Positions 16,349-25,641 are shown, counted from the stretch's first letter. The stretch is 64,000 bases of DNA from Kitasatospora sp. NBC_00458 (GCF_036013975.1 NZ_CP107904.1:5791001-5855000); one strand, 5' to 3'. Translations and numbers: made by a program. The notes: generated from the letters alone by a model not told the origin.

Positions 16349-17338
16349 ATGACCGCACCCATCAAGACCGCCGGGAACGCTCCGGAGGCAGACGCCGCCG
16401 CGAGCCCGGCCAAGAAGATCGAGGGCCGCTCGCTCGGCCGGATCGCCTGGACCCGCTTCAAGCGGGACAAGGCCGCCGTCGCCGGCGGCGTCGTGGTGAT
16501 CCTGCTGATCCTGCTCGCCGTGCTGGCCAAGCCGATCGAATCGGTGTTCGGCCTCGACCCCGACGCACTCAACCAGGACCTGCTGGACGCCAACCTCGGC
16601 GGCCTGCCGCTGGGCGACTGGGGCGGGATGAGCTGGGACCACCCCCTCGGTGTCGACCCCCTGCAGGGCCGTGACCTGCTCTCCCGCGTCATCGAGGGCT
16701 CCTGGGTCTCCCTGCTGGTCGCCTTCGGCGCGACCCTCCTGTCCAACACCATCGGCGTCGTGCTCGGTGTGATGGCCGGCTACTACGGCGGCTGGGTGGA
16801 CACCCTGATCAGCCGGGTGATGGACGTCTTCCTCGCCTTCCCGCTGCTGCTCTTCGCCATCGCGATCTCCGCCTCGCTCCAGGGCGGCGCGTTCGGCCTG
16901 CACGGCCTCCCGCTGCACATCGCGGTGCTGATCTTCGTGATCGGCTTCTTCAACTGGCCCTACATGGGCCGGATCGTGCGCGGCCAGACCCTCTCGCTGC
17001 GTGAGCGCGAGTTCGTCTACGCGGCCCGCAGCCTCGGCGCGCGGGGGCCGTTCATCCTGTTCAAGGAACTGCTGCCGAACCTGGTCGGTCCGATCCTGGT
17101 CTACTCGACCCTGCTGATCCCGACCAACATCCTCTTCGAGGCCGGCCTCAGCTTCCTCGGCGTCGGCATCCAGGCACCCCAGGCCTCCTGGGGCGGGATG
17201 CTCAACGACGCCATCCAGTACTACCAGGTGGACCCCCAGTACATGGTGGTCCCCGGTATGGCGATCTTCCTGACGGTGCTCGCCTTCAACCTGCTCGGCG
17301 ACGGGCTCCGTGACGCCCTCGATCCCAAGAGCAACTGA
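16349..17338 (+). CDS. Peptide ABC transporter permease (DppC/OppC type)
   Basis: 329 aa. The N-terminal OppC_N segment (LGRIAWTRFKRDKAAVAGGVVVILLILLAVLA) supplies TM1. The core BPD_transp_1 domain shows the EAA loop EREFVYAARSLGARGPFILFKELLPN and ends with FEAGLSFLGVGIQAP and NLLGDGLRDALDPK, all typical of DppC/OppC. It forms half of the membrane channel with the permease at 19263. Unusually, the operon begins with this subunit, and the binding protein follows. Confidence 0.93.
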   Translation: MTAPIKTAGNAPEADAAASPAKKIEGRSLGRIAWTRFKRDKAAVAGGVVVILLILLAVLAKPIESVFGLDPDALNQDLLDANLGGLPLGDWGGMSWDHPLGVDPLQGRDLLSRVIEGSWVSLLVAFGATLLSNTIGVVLGVMAGYYGGWVDTLISRVMDVFLAFPLLLFAIAISASLQGGAFGLHGLPLHIAVLIFVIGFFNWPYMGRIVRGQTLSLREREFVYAARSLGARGPFILFKELLPNLVGPILVYSTLLIPTNILFEAGLSFLGVGIQAPQASWGGMLNDAIQYYQVDPQYMVVPGMAIFLTVLAFNLLGDGLRDALDPKSN

Positions 17339-17394
17339 CCCAGCGTCAGGACCCTCCGTTCGGCCACCACTTCCTCAAGGGGTTGATCCCACCC

Positions 17395-19164
17395 ATGCGT
17401 AGGTCCCGTACCGTCGCACTGACCGCCGCAGCCGCCGCCGCGGTCCTGGTCGTCACCGGCTGTTCGTCGAGCTCCAAGAGCGACGACGCCAAGTCCACCG
17501 CCACCGGCAGCTCCGCGGCCGGCGGTGCCACCGGTGCCGACGCGGGCACCAAGGGCATCGTCAACGCCTCGGACAAGAAGGGCGGCACCGTCACGTACGA
17601 GATGCGCGGTACGCCGGACTCCCTGGACCCGGGCAACACGTACTACGCGTACATCTACAACTTCTCCCGCCTGTACGGGCGTCCGCTCACCACCTTCCAG
17701 CCGGACGGCCAGAAGCTCGTCCCGGACCTGGCGGAGTCGCTCGGCACGCCGAGCGCGGACGGCCTGTCCTGGACGTACAAGCTGCGCGCGGGCCTGAAGT
17801 ACGAGGACGGCACGCCGATCACGTCCAAGGACGTCAAGTACGCGGTCCTGCGCTCGAACTACGCGCCGGAGGTCAACTCCAACGGGCCGACGTACTTCAA
17901 GGAGATGCTGGTCGACAACGAGACGCCGTACCAGGGTCCGTACAAGGACAAGGAGGGCGACCTCAAGTCCATCGAGACCCCGGACGACCAGACCATCGTC
18001 TTCCACCTGAAGCACGCCTTCGCGGACTTCGACTACCTGGTCTCCGCCCCGCAGACGGTGCCGGTCCCGAAGGACAAGGACACCGGCTCCAACTACGTGA
18101 AGCACGTCATCTCCTCGGGCACCTACAAGTTCGAGAGCTACGAGGACGGCAAGCAGGCGGTCCTGGTCCCGAACACCAACTGGGACAAGAGCACCGACCC
18201 GATCCGCAAGCAGCTGCCGGACAAGATCGTGCTCAAGATGAACATCGAGCAGTCCACGATCGACAAGGACCTGCTGGCCGGGAACGCCCAGGTCGACCTG
18301 GTCGGCGCCGGCGTCGACCAGCAGACCCAGGCGAAGATCCTCCAGGACCCGAAGCTCAAGGCCAACACGGACAACGCCTACGGCGGCCGCCTGGTCTACA
18401 CCGCGATCAACTCCAAGGTCGCGCCGTTCGACAACGTCGAGTGCCGCAAGGCCGTCCAGTACGCCATCGACAAGGTCTCGGTGCAGACCGCGATCGGCGG
18501 CCCGATCCGCGGCGCCGTCGCCAACACCGTGCTGCCGCCGGACATCCCGGGCCACGAGGACTTCAACACCTACCAGACCAAGGACAACAAGGGCGACGAG
18601 GCCAAGGCCAAGGAGGCCCTGAAGGCCTGCGGCAAGCCCGAGGGCTTCAGCACCGTCCTCACCGCCCGCACCGAGCGCGGCCCGGAGATCGCCGCCGCCA
18701 CCTCGATCCAGGCCGCGCTGAAGAAGGTCGGCATCAACGCCGAGATCCAGCAGTACCCGCAGGGCAAGTACCTCTCCGACCACGTCGGTGTCCCGGCGTT
18801 CAACAAGGAGAAGAACGTCGGCCTGATGATGATGCAGTGGGGCGCCGACTGGCCGACCGGCTACGGCTTCCTGCAGCAGATCGTCGACGGCCGCTCGATC
18901 AAGGCCTCCGGCAACAGCAACCTCGCCGAGCTGAACGACCCCGAGGTCAACAAGCTGATCGACGACGCCGCGGTCAACACCGACAAGGCGGCCCGCGAGA
19001 AGATCTACGCCCAGATCGACAAGAAGGTCATGGACGCGGCCGTCTACGTGCCGCTGACCTACTTCAAGGTCTTCCTGTACCGCCCGGACAGCGCCACCAA
19101 CCTCGTCTCCACGCCGGCCTTCTCGGGTGAGTACGACTACCTGAACATCGGCACCACCAAGTAA
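17395..19164 (+). CDS. Peptide ABC transporter substrate-binding lipoprotein (SBP family 5)
   Basis: 589 aa. Lipoprotein signal with lipobox VTGC (Cys23), a Ser-rich linker, then an SBP_bac_5 domain: GGTVTYEMRGTPDSLDPGNTYYAYIYNFSRLYGRPL at the start, LAESLGTPSADGLSWTYKLRAGLKYEDGTPITSKDVKYA, and MMMQWGADWPTG near the end. It captures oligopeptides or dipeptides outside the membrane. The ATG at 17395 was chosen over the TTG at 17383; AAGGGG at 17377-17382 fits either. A hairpin follows the gene. Confidence 0.93.
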   Translation: MRRSRTVALTAAAAAAVLVVTGCSSSSKSDDAKSTATGSSAAGGATGADAGTKGIVNASDKKGGTVTYEMRGTPDSLDPGNTYYAYIYNFSRLYGRPLTTFQPDGQKLVPDLAESLGTPSADGLSWTYKLRAGLKYEDGTPITSKDVKYAVLRSNYAPEVNSNGPTYFKEMLVDNETPYQGPYKDKEGDLKSIETPDDQTIVFHLKHAFADFDYLVSAPQTVPVPKDKDTGSNYVKHVISSGTYKFESYEDGKQAVLVPNTNWDKSTDPIRKQLPDKIVLKMNIEQSTIDKDLLAGNAQVDLVGAGVDQQTQAKILQDPKLKANTDNAYGGRLVYTAINSKVAPFDNVECRKAVQYAIDKVSVQTAIGGPIRGAVANTVLPPDIPGHEDFNTYQTKDNKGDEAKAKEALKACGKPEGFSTVLTARTERGPEIAAATSIQAALKKVGINAEIQQYPQGKYLSDHVGVPAFNKEKNVGLMMMQWGADWPTGYGFLQQIVDGRSIKASGNSNLAELNDPEVNKLIDDAAVNTDKAAREKIYAQIDKKVMDAAVYVPLTYFKVFLYRPDSATNLVSTPAFSGEYDYLNIGTTK

Positions 19165-19206
19165 GAGCCTGGCTCCGCATCCCTGAAGGCAGGTGAAGGC
19201 AGCGGC

Positions 19207-19244
19207 GCCCGCCGTCGTCCGGAGGATCCCGGACGGCGGCGGGC
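19207..19244 (+). terminator. Intra-operon stem-loop after the binding-protein gene
   Basis: 16-bp stem with one mismatch (19207-19222 with 19229-19244, 6-nt loop) in the 98-bp gap between the binding protein and the next permease. In ABC operons such hairpins commonly stabilise the binding-protein mRNA or terminate part of the transcripts, giving more binding protein than membrane subunits. Confidence 0.65.
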
Positions 19245-19262
19245 CGCCGGAGCCGCCCAACT

Positions 19263-20273
19263 GTGTTTGCCTACATCATCCGCAGGACGCTGGCCGCCGC
19301 GGTGCTGCTGCTGGTGGTCAGCGCGGTCACCTTCGCGATCTTCTTCCTGCTCCCGCGACTGGCCGGCGAGACCACCGACCAGCTGGCCGCCCAGTACATC
19401 GGGAAGAACCCCTCCCCCGAGGCGATCGCGGCGGTCAAGAAGAACCTCGGCTTCGACCAGCCGCTGTACACCCAGTACTGGAACTTCCTGAAGGCGCTGG
19501 TCTCCGGTGCCGAGTACCAGTTCGGCCCCGACCCGGCCACCTGCCACGTGCCCTGCTTCGGCTACTCGTTCAAGAACCACCTGGAGGTCTGGCCGGAGCT
19601 CACCAAGCGCATCCCGGTCACCATCTCCCTGGCCATCGGCGCCGCCGTCGTCTGGCTGGTCTCCGGCGTCACCACCGGCGTGATCTCCGCGCTCAAGCCG
19701 AAGTCGATCTTCGACCGGCTCTCCATGGGCATCGCCCTGGCCGGCGTCTCGCTGCCGGTCTTCTTCACCGGCGCCCTGCTGCTCACGCTGTTCAGCTACG
19801 AGTGGCCGATCCTGGACAACCTGCAGTACACCAACTTCACCGACGACCCGCTGATGTGGGCCCGCAACCTGATCCTGCCGTGGATCTCGCTGGCCTTCCT
19901 GTACTCCGCGCTCTACGCCCGGCTCACCCGCGCGGGCATGCTGGAGACGATGAGCGAGGACTACATCCGCACCGCCCGGGCCAAGGGCCTGGTCGAGCGG
20001 AAGGTCGTCGTGCGGCACGGCCTGCGCGCCGCCCTCACCCCGGTCGTCACCATCTTCGGCATGGACCTCGGGCTGCTGCTCGGCGGCGCGCTCATCACCG
20101 AGCAGGTCTTCTCGCTCCAGGGCGTCGGCTTCTTCGCGGTCTCCGCGATCAAGGACAACGACCTGCCGAAGATCCTCGGCGTCACCCTGCTCGCCGCGTT
20201 CTTCATCGTCCTGTGCAACCTCGTGGTTGACCTCCTGTACGCCCTTGTCGACCCCCGGGTGAGGCTGTCGTGA
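19263..20273 (+). CDS. Peptide ABC transporter permease (DppB/OppB type)
   Basis: 336 aa from a GTG start. It begins MFAYIIRRTLAAAVLLLVVSAVTFAIFFLLP, the classic DppB first helix, and contains a periplasmic loop with a Cys pair (ATCHVPCFGYSF). The EAA loop is SEDYIRTARAKGLVERKVVVRHGLRAALTPV. Six TM segments are expected. It overlaps the ATPase gene by 4 bp (GTGA), so translation is coupled. Confidence 0.93.
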   Translation: MFAYIIRRTLAAAVLLLVVSAVTFAIFFLLPRLAGETTDQLAAQYIGKNPSPEAIAAVKKNLGFDQPLYTQYWNFLKALVSGAEYQFGPDPATCHVPCFGYSFKNHLEVWPELTKRIPVTISLAIGAAVVWLVSGVTTGVISALKPKSIFDRLSMGIALAGVSLPVFFTGALLLTLFSYEWPILDNLQYTNFTDDPLMWARNLILPWISLAFLYSALYARLTRAGMLETMSEDYIRTARAKGLVERKVVVRHGLRAALTPVVTIFGMDLGLLLGGALITEQVFSLQGVGFFAVSAIKDNDLPKILGVTLLAAFFIVLCNLVVDLLYALVDPRVRLS

Positions 20274-21352
20274 CCGAGCTCCAGAAGACCACGGCACCCG
20301 TGGCCGCCCCGACCGGGGACGCTCCGAGCGGCGAGGCCTTCCTCTCCGTCCGGGACCTGCGGATCCACTTCGACACCGACGACGGCCTGGTCCGCTCGGT
20401 CGACGGGGTCAGCTTCGACCTGAACAAGGGGCGGACCCTCGGCATCGTCGGCGAGTCCGGCTCCGGCAAGTCCGTCACCTCGCTCGGCATCATGGGCCTG
20501 CACCGCTCCAAGCGGGCCCGGATCAGCGGCGAGATCCGGCTCGACGGCGAGGAGCTGATCGCGGCCGGCCCGGACCGGGTCCGGCAGCTGCGCGGCCGCG
20601 AGATGGCGATGATCTTCCAGGACCCGCTCACTGCGATGCACCCGTACTACACGGTCGGCCAGCAGATCGTCGAGGCCTACCGGGTGCACCACCCGCAGGC
20701 CGGCAAGAAGGAGGCCCGGGCCCGCGCGATCGAGATGCTCGACCGGGTCGGCATCCCGCAGCCCGACCGGCGGGTCGACGACTACCCGCACCAGTTCTCC
20801 GGCGGCATGCGCCAGCGCGCCATGATCGCCATGGCACTGGTCAACGACCCCTCGCTGCTGATCGCCGACGAGCCCACCACCGCCCTGGACGTCACCGTCC
20901 AGGCGCAGATCCTGGACCTCATCCGCGACCTCCAGGAGGAGTTCGGCTCCGCGGTCATCATCATCACCCACGACCTCGGGGTGGTCGCCGAGCTCGCCGA
21001 CGACATCCTCGTCATGTACGGCGGCAAGTGCGTCGAGCGCGGCCCCGCCGAGACCCTCTTCGACGCGCCCGAACACCCCTACACCTGGGGACTGCTGGGC
21101 TCCATGCCGCGCCTCGACCGGGAGCTCCAGGACCGGCTCGTCCCGGTCAAGGGCACCCCGCCCAGCCTGATCAACGTGCCCTCCGGCTGTGCGTTCCACC
21201 CGCGCTGCCCGTACGCCGACCTGACCGGCGGGCGCTCGGCCGACGAGGTCCCGGCACTCATCGAGGCCGCTGCCGGACACCACGCGGCCTGCCACCTCGC
21301 GGCCGCCGACCGGCACCGCATCTTCGCCGAAGAGATCGCGCCCCGGCTGTGA
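20270..21352 (+). CDS. Peptide ABC transporter ATP-binding protein (DppD/OppD type)
   Basis: 360 aa. Walker A GESGSGKSVT, signature FSGGMRQRAMIAMAL, Walker B LLIADEPTTALD and H-loop ITHDLGVVAELAD. The oligopeptide C-terminal extension carries three cysteines (SGCAFHPRCPYAD ... AACHLA) that in relatives can hold an iron-sulfur cluster. It powers uptake together with the ATPase at 21423. It starts within the stop codon of the preceding permease gene. Confidence 0.95.
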   Translation: MTELQKTTAPVAAPTGDAPSGEAFLSVRDLRIHFDTDDGLVRSVDGVSFDLNKGRTLGIVGESGSGKSVTSLGIMGLHRSKRARISGEIRLDGEELIAAGPDRVRQLRGREMAMIFQDPLTAMHPYYTVGQQIVEAYRVHHPQAGKKEARARAIEMLDRVGIPQPDRRVDDYPHQFSGGMRQRAMIAMALVNDPSLLIADEPTTALDVTVQAQILDLIRDLQEEFGSAVIIITHDLGVVAELADDILVMYGGKCVERGPAETLFDAPEHPYTWGLLGSMPRLDRELQDRLVPVKGTPPSLINVPSGCAFHPRCPYADLTGGRSADEVPALIEAAAGHHAACHLAAADRHRIFAEEIAPRL

Positions 21353-21422
21353 GGCCCGCCCCGGCCGCGCGCCCCGACCCGAGGGTGAGCCCCGCCCCGT
21401 ACCACCATTCTGGAGAGAACCG

Positions 21423-22499
21423 ATGACGGACACTCAGGCGGCGGCCATCCCTTCTCCCGCACCCGCCTCCGACCGGGAGCCGCTGCTCCGGGTGGCCGGC
21501 CTGACCCGGCACTTCCCGATCCACGGCGGCCTGATGCGGCGCCAGACCGGTGCCGTCCGGGCGGTCGACGGCATCGACTTCACCGTCAACGCCGGCGAGA
21601 CCCTGGGCGTGGTCGGCGAGTCCGGCTGTGGCAAGTCCACGATGGGCCGACTGGTCACCCGGCTCGACGAACCCACCGCCGGGAAGATCGAGTTCGAGGG
21701 CACCGACATCACCCACCTGGGCGTCGGAGCGATGCGGCCGCTGCGCCGCGACATCCAGATGATCTTCCAGGACCCGTACTCCTCGCTGAACCCCCGGCAC
21801 ACCGTCGGCACCATCGTCGGCGCGCCGTTCCGGCTGCAGAAGGCCGATCCGCCCGGCGGGGTCAAGAAGGCCGTCCAGGACCTGCTGGAGCTCTGCGGGC
21901 TCAGCCCCGAGCACTACAACCGCTACCCGCACGAGTTCTCCGGCGGCCAGCGCCAGCGCATCGGCATCGCCCGGGCGCTCGCCCTGCGGCCCAAGATGAT
22001 CGTCGCGGACGAGCCGGTCTCGGCCCTCGACGTCTCCATCCAGGCCCAGGTGGTCAACCTGCTCGACGACCTCCAGCAGGAGCTCGGCCTGACCTACCTG
22101 ATCATCGCGCACGACCTCTCGGTGGTCCGGCACGTCTCCGACCGGGTCGCCGTGATGTACCTCGGCAAGATCGTCGAGATCGCCGACCGGGACTCGCTCT
22201 ACCGCAGCCCGATGCACCCGTACACCAACGCCCTGATGTCCGCGGTGCCGGTGCCCGACCCGCGCCGCAAGCAGCGCGGCGGACGCGAGCGGATCCTGCT
22301 CAAGGGCGACGTGCCGTCCCCGATCAACCCGCCCAGCGGCTGCCGGTTCCGCACCCGCTGCTGGAAGGTGCAGGACGTCTGCGCCAGTCAGGAACCGCCG
22401 CTCGTCGCGCTCGCCTCCGGGCACCAGGTGGCCTGCCACTTCCCGGAGAACGCCCCCGGGGCCACCCCCGGCGACGACCGGGCGGCCGCCTCGGTGTGA
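21423..22499 (+). CDS. Peptide ABC transporter ATP-binding protein (DppF/OppF type)
   Basis: 358 aa. Walker A GESGCGKSTMGR, Q-loop FQDPYSSLNPRHTVG, signature FSGGQRQRIGIARAL, Walker B MIVADEPVSALD, H-loop IAHDLSVVRHVSD, then the same family C-terminal extension (SGCRFRTRCWKVQDVC). It is the last gene of the five-gene operon, with AGAGAACC upstream of the ATG, and is followed by a strong terminator. Confidence 0.95.
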   Translation: MTDTQAAAIPSPAPASDREPLLRVAGLTRHFPIHGGLMRRQTGAVRAVDGIDFTVNAGETLGVVGESGCGKSTMGRLVTRLDEPTAGKIEFEGTDITHLGVGAMRPLRRDIQMIFQDPYSSLNPRHTVGTIVGAPFRLQKADPPGGVKKAVQDLLELCGLSPEHYNRYPHEFSGGQRQRIGIARALALRPKMIVADEPVSALDVSIQAQVVNLLDDLQQELGLTYLIIAHDLSVVRHVSDRVAVMYLGKIVEIADRDSLYRSPMHPYTNALMSAVPVPDPRRKQRGGRERILLKGDVPSPINPPSGCRFRTRCWKVQDVCASQEPPLVALASGHQVACHFPENAPGATPGDDRAAASV

Positions 22500-22570
22500 C
22501 CCGCGTCGGCGGCGTCGGTCGCGTCGATCGCGCCTGTTGCGTCGCCCGTGCCGGCCGCGTCGGCCGCATG

Positions 22571-22628
22571 ACGCCGGAAGGCCGCCCGCCCCCAGCCCCA
22601 CGGCTCCGGGCGGGCGGCCTTCCGGCGT
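22571..22628 (+). terminator. Terminator of the peptide transporter operon
   Basis: Perfect 21-bp stem (22571-22591 with 22608-22628, 16-nt loop), 72 bp after the last transporter gene. Confidence 0.85.
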
Positions 22629-22746
22629 CCGGGGCGTCCCCGCTCCGGGTGGACGGCTCGGACGGCCTGCTCGGGCGGCCTGTTCGCGCGGAGGTTCGGA
22701 CGGCCTGTTCGAGTGGACGGTTTGGGGCGGTCCCGACAATCGGGTC

Positions 22747-22752
22747 CATAGT
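22747..22752 (+). promoter_or_regulatory. Candidate -10 of a leaderless TRIC-channel transcript
   Basis: CATAGT ends six bases before the GTG at 22759, and no Shine-Dalgarno sequence is present in between. This spacing is that of leaderless streptomycete mRNAs. Confidence 0.35.
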
Positions 22753-22758
22753 GGTCCG

Positions 22759-23418
22759 GTGACCTCGCAGATCTTCCCCTCCGACGTGCAGCAGTCGCTG
22801 GACCTCGTCGGCATCTTCGTCTTCGCCCTCTCCGGAGGGCTGCTCGCCGTCCGCAAGAACATGGACATCTTCGGCATCTGTGTGCTCGCCGAGGTCACCG
22901 CACTGGGCGGCGGGGTGATGCGCGACCTCGTCATCGGCGCCACCCCGGTCGCCGCCTTCAGCAACCTCGGCTACTTCACCACCCCGCTCGCCGCCGGACT
23001 CGTGGTCTTCTTCCTGCACCCCGAGGTCGAACGGATCAACCGCGCCGTGCAGACCCTCGACGCACTCGGCCTCGGCCTGTTCTGCGTGACCGGCACCGTC
23101 AAGGCGCACGACTACGGGCTCGGCGCCGTCCCGTCCGTCGCCCTCGGCATGGTGACCGCGGCCGGCGGCGGCGTGATGCGCGACGTGCTCGCCGGCGAGA
23201 TCCCCTCGCTGCTCCGCTGGGACCGCGAGATCTACGCCGTGCCCGCCCTGGTCGGCTCCACCATGGTCGTCGTGCTGATCGCGCTCGACCGGCTGACCGC
23301 CGCCACCGGCACCGCCGCCGCGCTGACCGCCTTCGTGCTCCGGATGCTCGCCCTCAAGTACGGCTGGCGCGCACCGCGGGCCTGGCACCGCAACGGTTCT
23401 CGCACCAGCGAGGAGTAG
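22759..23418 (+). CDS. TRIC-family (UPF0126) trimeric cation channel protein
   Basis: 219 aa. It is an inverted-repeat membrane protein with two copies of the UPF0126 signature: LGGGVMRDLVIGATPVAAF in the first half and AGGGVMRDVLAGEIPSLL in the second. About seven TM helices are expected. Bacterial TRIC homologues form trimeric monovalent-cation (K+) channels. Its 3' end overlaps the convergent IclR gene by 65 bp. Confidence 0.88.
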   Translation: MTSQIFPSDVQQSLDLVGIFVFALSGGLLAVRKNMDIFGICVLAEVTALGGGVMRDLVIGATPVAAFSNLGYFTTPLAAGLVVFFLHPEVERINRAVQTLDALGLGLFCVTGTVKAHDYGLGAVPSVALGMVTAAGGGVMRDVLAGEIPSLLRWDREIYAVPALVGSTMVVVLIALDRLTAATGTAAALTAFVLRMLALKYGWRAPRAWHRNGSRTSEE

Positions 23419-24127
23419 GCGAGCCGCCGTACGCCAGCGAGACCGCCTCGGCCGTGCACAGCAGCTCCGGCACCAGCCGCACCAGCTCCGCGGGCGACAC
23501 CCGGTCGGTCGGCGCCGAGATCGCGCAGGCCGCCACGGCCCGCCGGTCGCTGCCGGCCACCGGCGCGGCCACGCAGGTGACCGCCTCCCGGTGCTCGGCG
23601 GACTCGGCGGCCCAGCCCCGGCGGCGGACCGCCGCCAGGTCGGCGGAGAGCTCCGCCTCCGGCCTGCCGTCCCCCGGCAGCCCCGCCAGCAGCACCCGGC
23701 CGATCGCCGTCCCGGCCGCCGGCGCCCGCCGCCCGATCCGGCTCGGCCGCCCGGTGCCGCCGGTGCCGCCGGTGCCGTCGTCCCACCGGCCCGCCAGCTC
23801 GTCCAGGTACAGCACCTCACCGTCCTGCAGCACCGCCAGCTGCACGGTGCAGCCGCTGCGCTCGCCGAGGGCGGCCAGGTACGGCGCGGCGACCTGGCGG
23901 ACGTCGATCTCCTCCAGCGCCCGGTTCGCCAGCGACAGCACCTTGCCGCCGAGCCGGTAGCGGCGGTCCGACTGCCGGTGGACGAAGCCGTGCTCCTCCA
24001 GCGTGCGCAGCAGCCGCAGCGCGGTCGACTTGTGCACGCCGATCGAGGTGGCGGCCTGTTCGAGGGAGACCGGGCCGTCGCCGAGTGACCCGAGGAGGGT
24101 CAGCGCGCGATCGACGGACTGCGACAT
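23354..24127 (-). CDS. IclR-family transcriptional regulator
   Basis: 257 aa from MSQSVDRALTLLGSL. An upstream in-frame extension translates an 18-nt repeat and was rejected. The winged helix is residues 1-65 (ATSIGVHKSTALRLLRTLEEHGFV). The ligand domain contains GCTVQLAVLQDGEVLYLDE and VAAPVAGSDRRAVAACAISAP. A Gly/Thr-rich insert (GTGGTGGTG) lies near residue 130. It is divergent from the cysteine desulfurase gene. The last 65 bp are shared with the TRIC gene. Confidence 0.88.
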   Translation of the reverse strand: MSQSVDRALTLLGSLGDGPVSLEQAATSIGVHKSTALRLLRTLEEHGFVHRQSDRRYRLGGKVLSLANRALEEIDVRQVAAPYLAALGERSGCTVQLAVLQDGEVLYLDELAGRWDDGTGGTGGTGRPSRIGRRAPAAGTAIGRVLLAGLPGDGRPEAELSADLAAVRRRGWAAESAEHREAVTCVAAPVAGSDRRAVAACAISAPTDRVSPAELVRLVPELLCTAEAVSLAYGGSPTPRWCENRCGARPAVRASRT

Positions 24128-24137
24128 GCCGCCCCCT

Positions 24138-24191
24138 GTCCTGGTTTCGGTCCGGGTCCTGGTTCCGGTCCGGGTCCTGGTTCCGGTCCGG
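24138..24191. repeat. Three tandem 18-bp repeats upstream of the IclR gene
   Basis: GTCCTGGTTCCGGTCCGG occurs at 24156-24173 and 24174-24191, with a one-base variant at 24138-24155. The array lies 10 bp before the IclR start in the divergent gap and could be a direct-repeat binding site or a slippage product. Confidence 0.88.
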
Positions 24192-24394
24192 CCGCACACC
24201 GGTGGCCGTCAGGCTAACCGCTCGCGACGCGCGCCCCGCACCGGGCCCCGGCCGCTCCGCACCAGGCGGCCCGGCTCTGCCCCTCCGGCTGCCCGCCCGG
24301 GCACGACGGTCCTCCACCGGCCCGGCCGGGGGCGGCCGGTGGCCGGATCGGTACGGTGGGCGGATCGGCCGCCGGACCGCAAGCCGGAGGCCCT

Positions 24395-24400
24395 CTACAA
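24395..24400 (+). promoter_or_regulatory. -10 element of the cysteine desulfurase gene
   Basis: TACAAT, a near-consensus -10, ends 4 bp before the ATG at 24405 and 10 bp before the ATG at 24411. The transcript would therefore start at or next to the start codon, which suggests leaderless translation. Confidence 0.5.
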
Positions 24401-24410
24401 TCGGATGGTT

Positions 24411-25592
24411 ATGCCATACCTGGACCATGCGGCGACCACGCCGATGCTGCCCGAGGCGATCGCCGCGATGTCGGCACACCTGGGGGTCGTCGGCAACGCC
24501 TCCTCCCTGCACGCGGCCGGCCGCCGGGCCCGCCGCGTGGTCGAGGAGGCCCGCGAGTCGCTGGCCGACTCGCTCGGCGCCCGGCCCAGCGAGATCGTCC
24601 TCACCGGCGGCGGCACCGAGTCCGACAACCTGGCCGTCAAGGGCCTGTACTGGGCCCGCCGCGGCGCCGACCCGGCCCGCACCCGGGTGCTCTGCAGCCC
24701 GGTCGAGCACCACGCGGTGCTCGACGCGGTGCACTGGCTCGCCGAACACGAGGGCGCCACCGTCGAGTACCTGCCGGTGGACGGCCTCGGCCGGGTCCAC
24801 CCGGCGGCGCTGCGCGAGGCGGTCGAACGCGACCCGGCCTCCGTCGCGCTGGTCACCGTCATGTGGGCCAACAACGAGGTCGGCACCGTCCAGCCGGTCG
24901 CCGAACTCGCCGCCGTCGCAGCCGAGTACGGCATCCCGATGCACGCCGACGCGGTCCAGGCGCTCGGTCAGGTCCCGGTCTCCTTCGCCGACTCGGGACT
25001 CACCGCGCTCACCGTCACCGGCCACAAGATCGGCGGCCCGTTCGGCATCGGCGCACTGCTGCTGTCACGCGGCTCGACACCCGTCCCGCTGCTGCACGGC
25101 GGCGGCCAGGAACGCGACGTCCGCTCGGGCACCCTCGACGCACCCGCCGCCGCCGGCTTCGCCGCCGCCGCGGAGATCGCCGTCGAACGGCGCGCCGACC
25201 ACGCCGCCACCCTCGGCGCACTGCGCGACGAACTCGTCGCCGCGGTGCTGGCCGGCGTCCCGGACGCGGTGCTCAACGGCGACCCGGCGGCGGACGGACG
25301 GCTGCCCGCCAACGCCCACTTCTCCTTCCCCGGCTGCGAGGGCGACGCGCTGCTGATGCTGCTCGACGCCCAGGGCATCGAGTGCTCCACCGGCTCGGCC
25401 TGCTCCGCCGGCGTGCCGCAACCCAGCCATGTCCTGCTGGCGATGGGCGTCGACCCGCTGCTCGCCCGCGCCTCGCTCCGCTTCTCGCTCGGCCACACCT
25501 CCACCCGGGACGACGTCACCGCCCTCACCGAGGCCATCGGACCGGCCGTCCACCGCGCCCGCAACGCCGGTCTCGCGTCCGTCCGGCGCTGA
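24411..25592 (+). CDS. Cysteine desulfurase (NifS/IscS-like)
   Basis: 393 aa from MPYLDHAATTPM; an ATG two codons upstream (24405) is an alternative. Fold-type I PLP enzyme with EIVLTGGGTESDNLA, the Schiff-base lysine Lys206 in TVTGHKIGG, and the persulfide-forming Cys331 in STGSACSAG. It takes sulfur from cysteine. The next gene is mnmA, so the likely job is sulfur supply for tRNA 2-thiouridine; a role in iron-sulfur cluster assembly cannot be excluded. Confidence 0.93.
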   Translation: MPYLDHAATTPMLPEAIAAMSAHLGVVGNASSLHAAGRRARRVVEEARESLADSLGARPSEIVLTGGGTESDNLAVKGLYWARRGADPARTRVLCSPVEHHAVLDAVHWLAEHEGATVEYLPVDGLGRVHPAALREAVERDPASVALVTVMWANNEVGTVQPVAELAAVAAEYGIPMHADAVQALGQVPVSFADSGLTALTVTGHKIGGPFGIGALLLSRGSTPVPLLHGGGQERDVRSGTLDAPAAAGFAAAAEIAVERRADHAATLGALRDELVAAVLAGVPDAVLNGDPAADGRLPANAHFSFPGCEGDALLMLLDAQGIECSTGSACSAGVPQPSHVLLAMGVDPLLARASLRFSLGHTSTRDDVTALTEAIGPAVHRARNAGLASVRR

Positions 25593-25641
25593 GGAAACCC
25601 CGGCGGAATGCCCGACCGCACCACGTACGCTTGGATGCATC

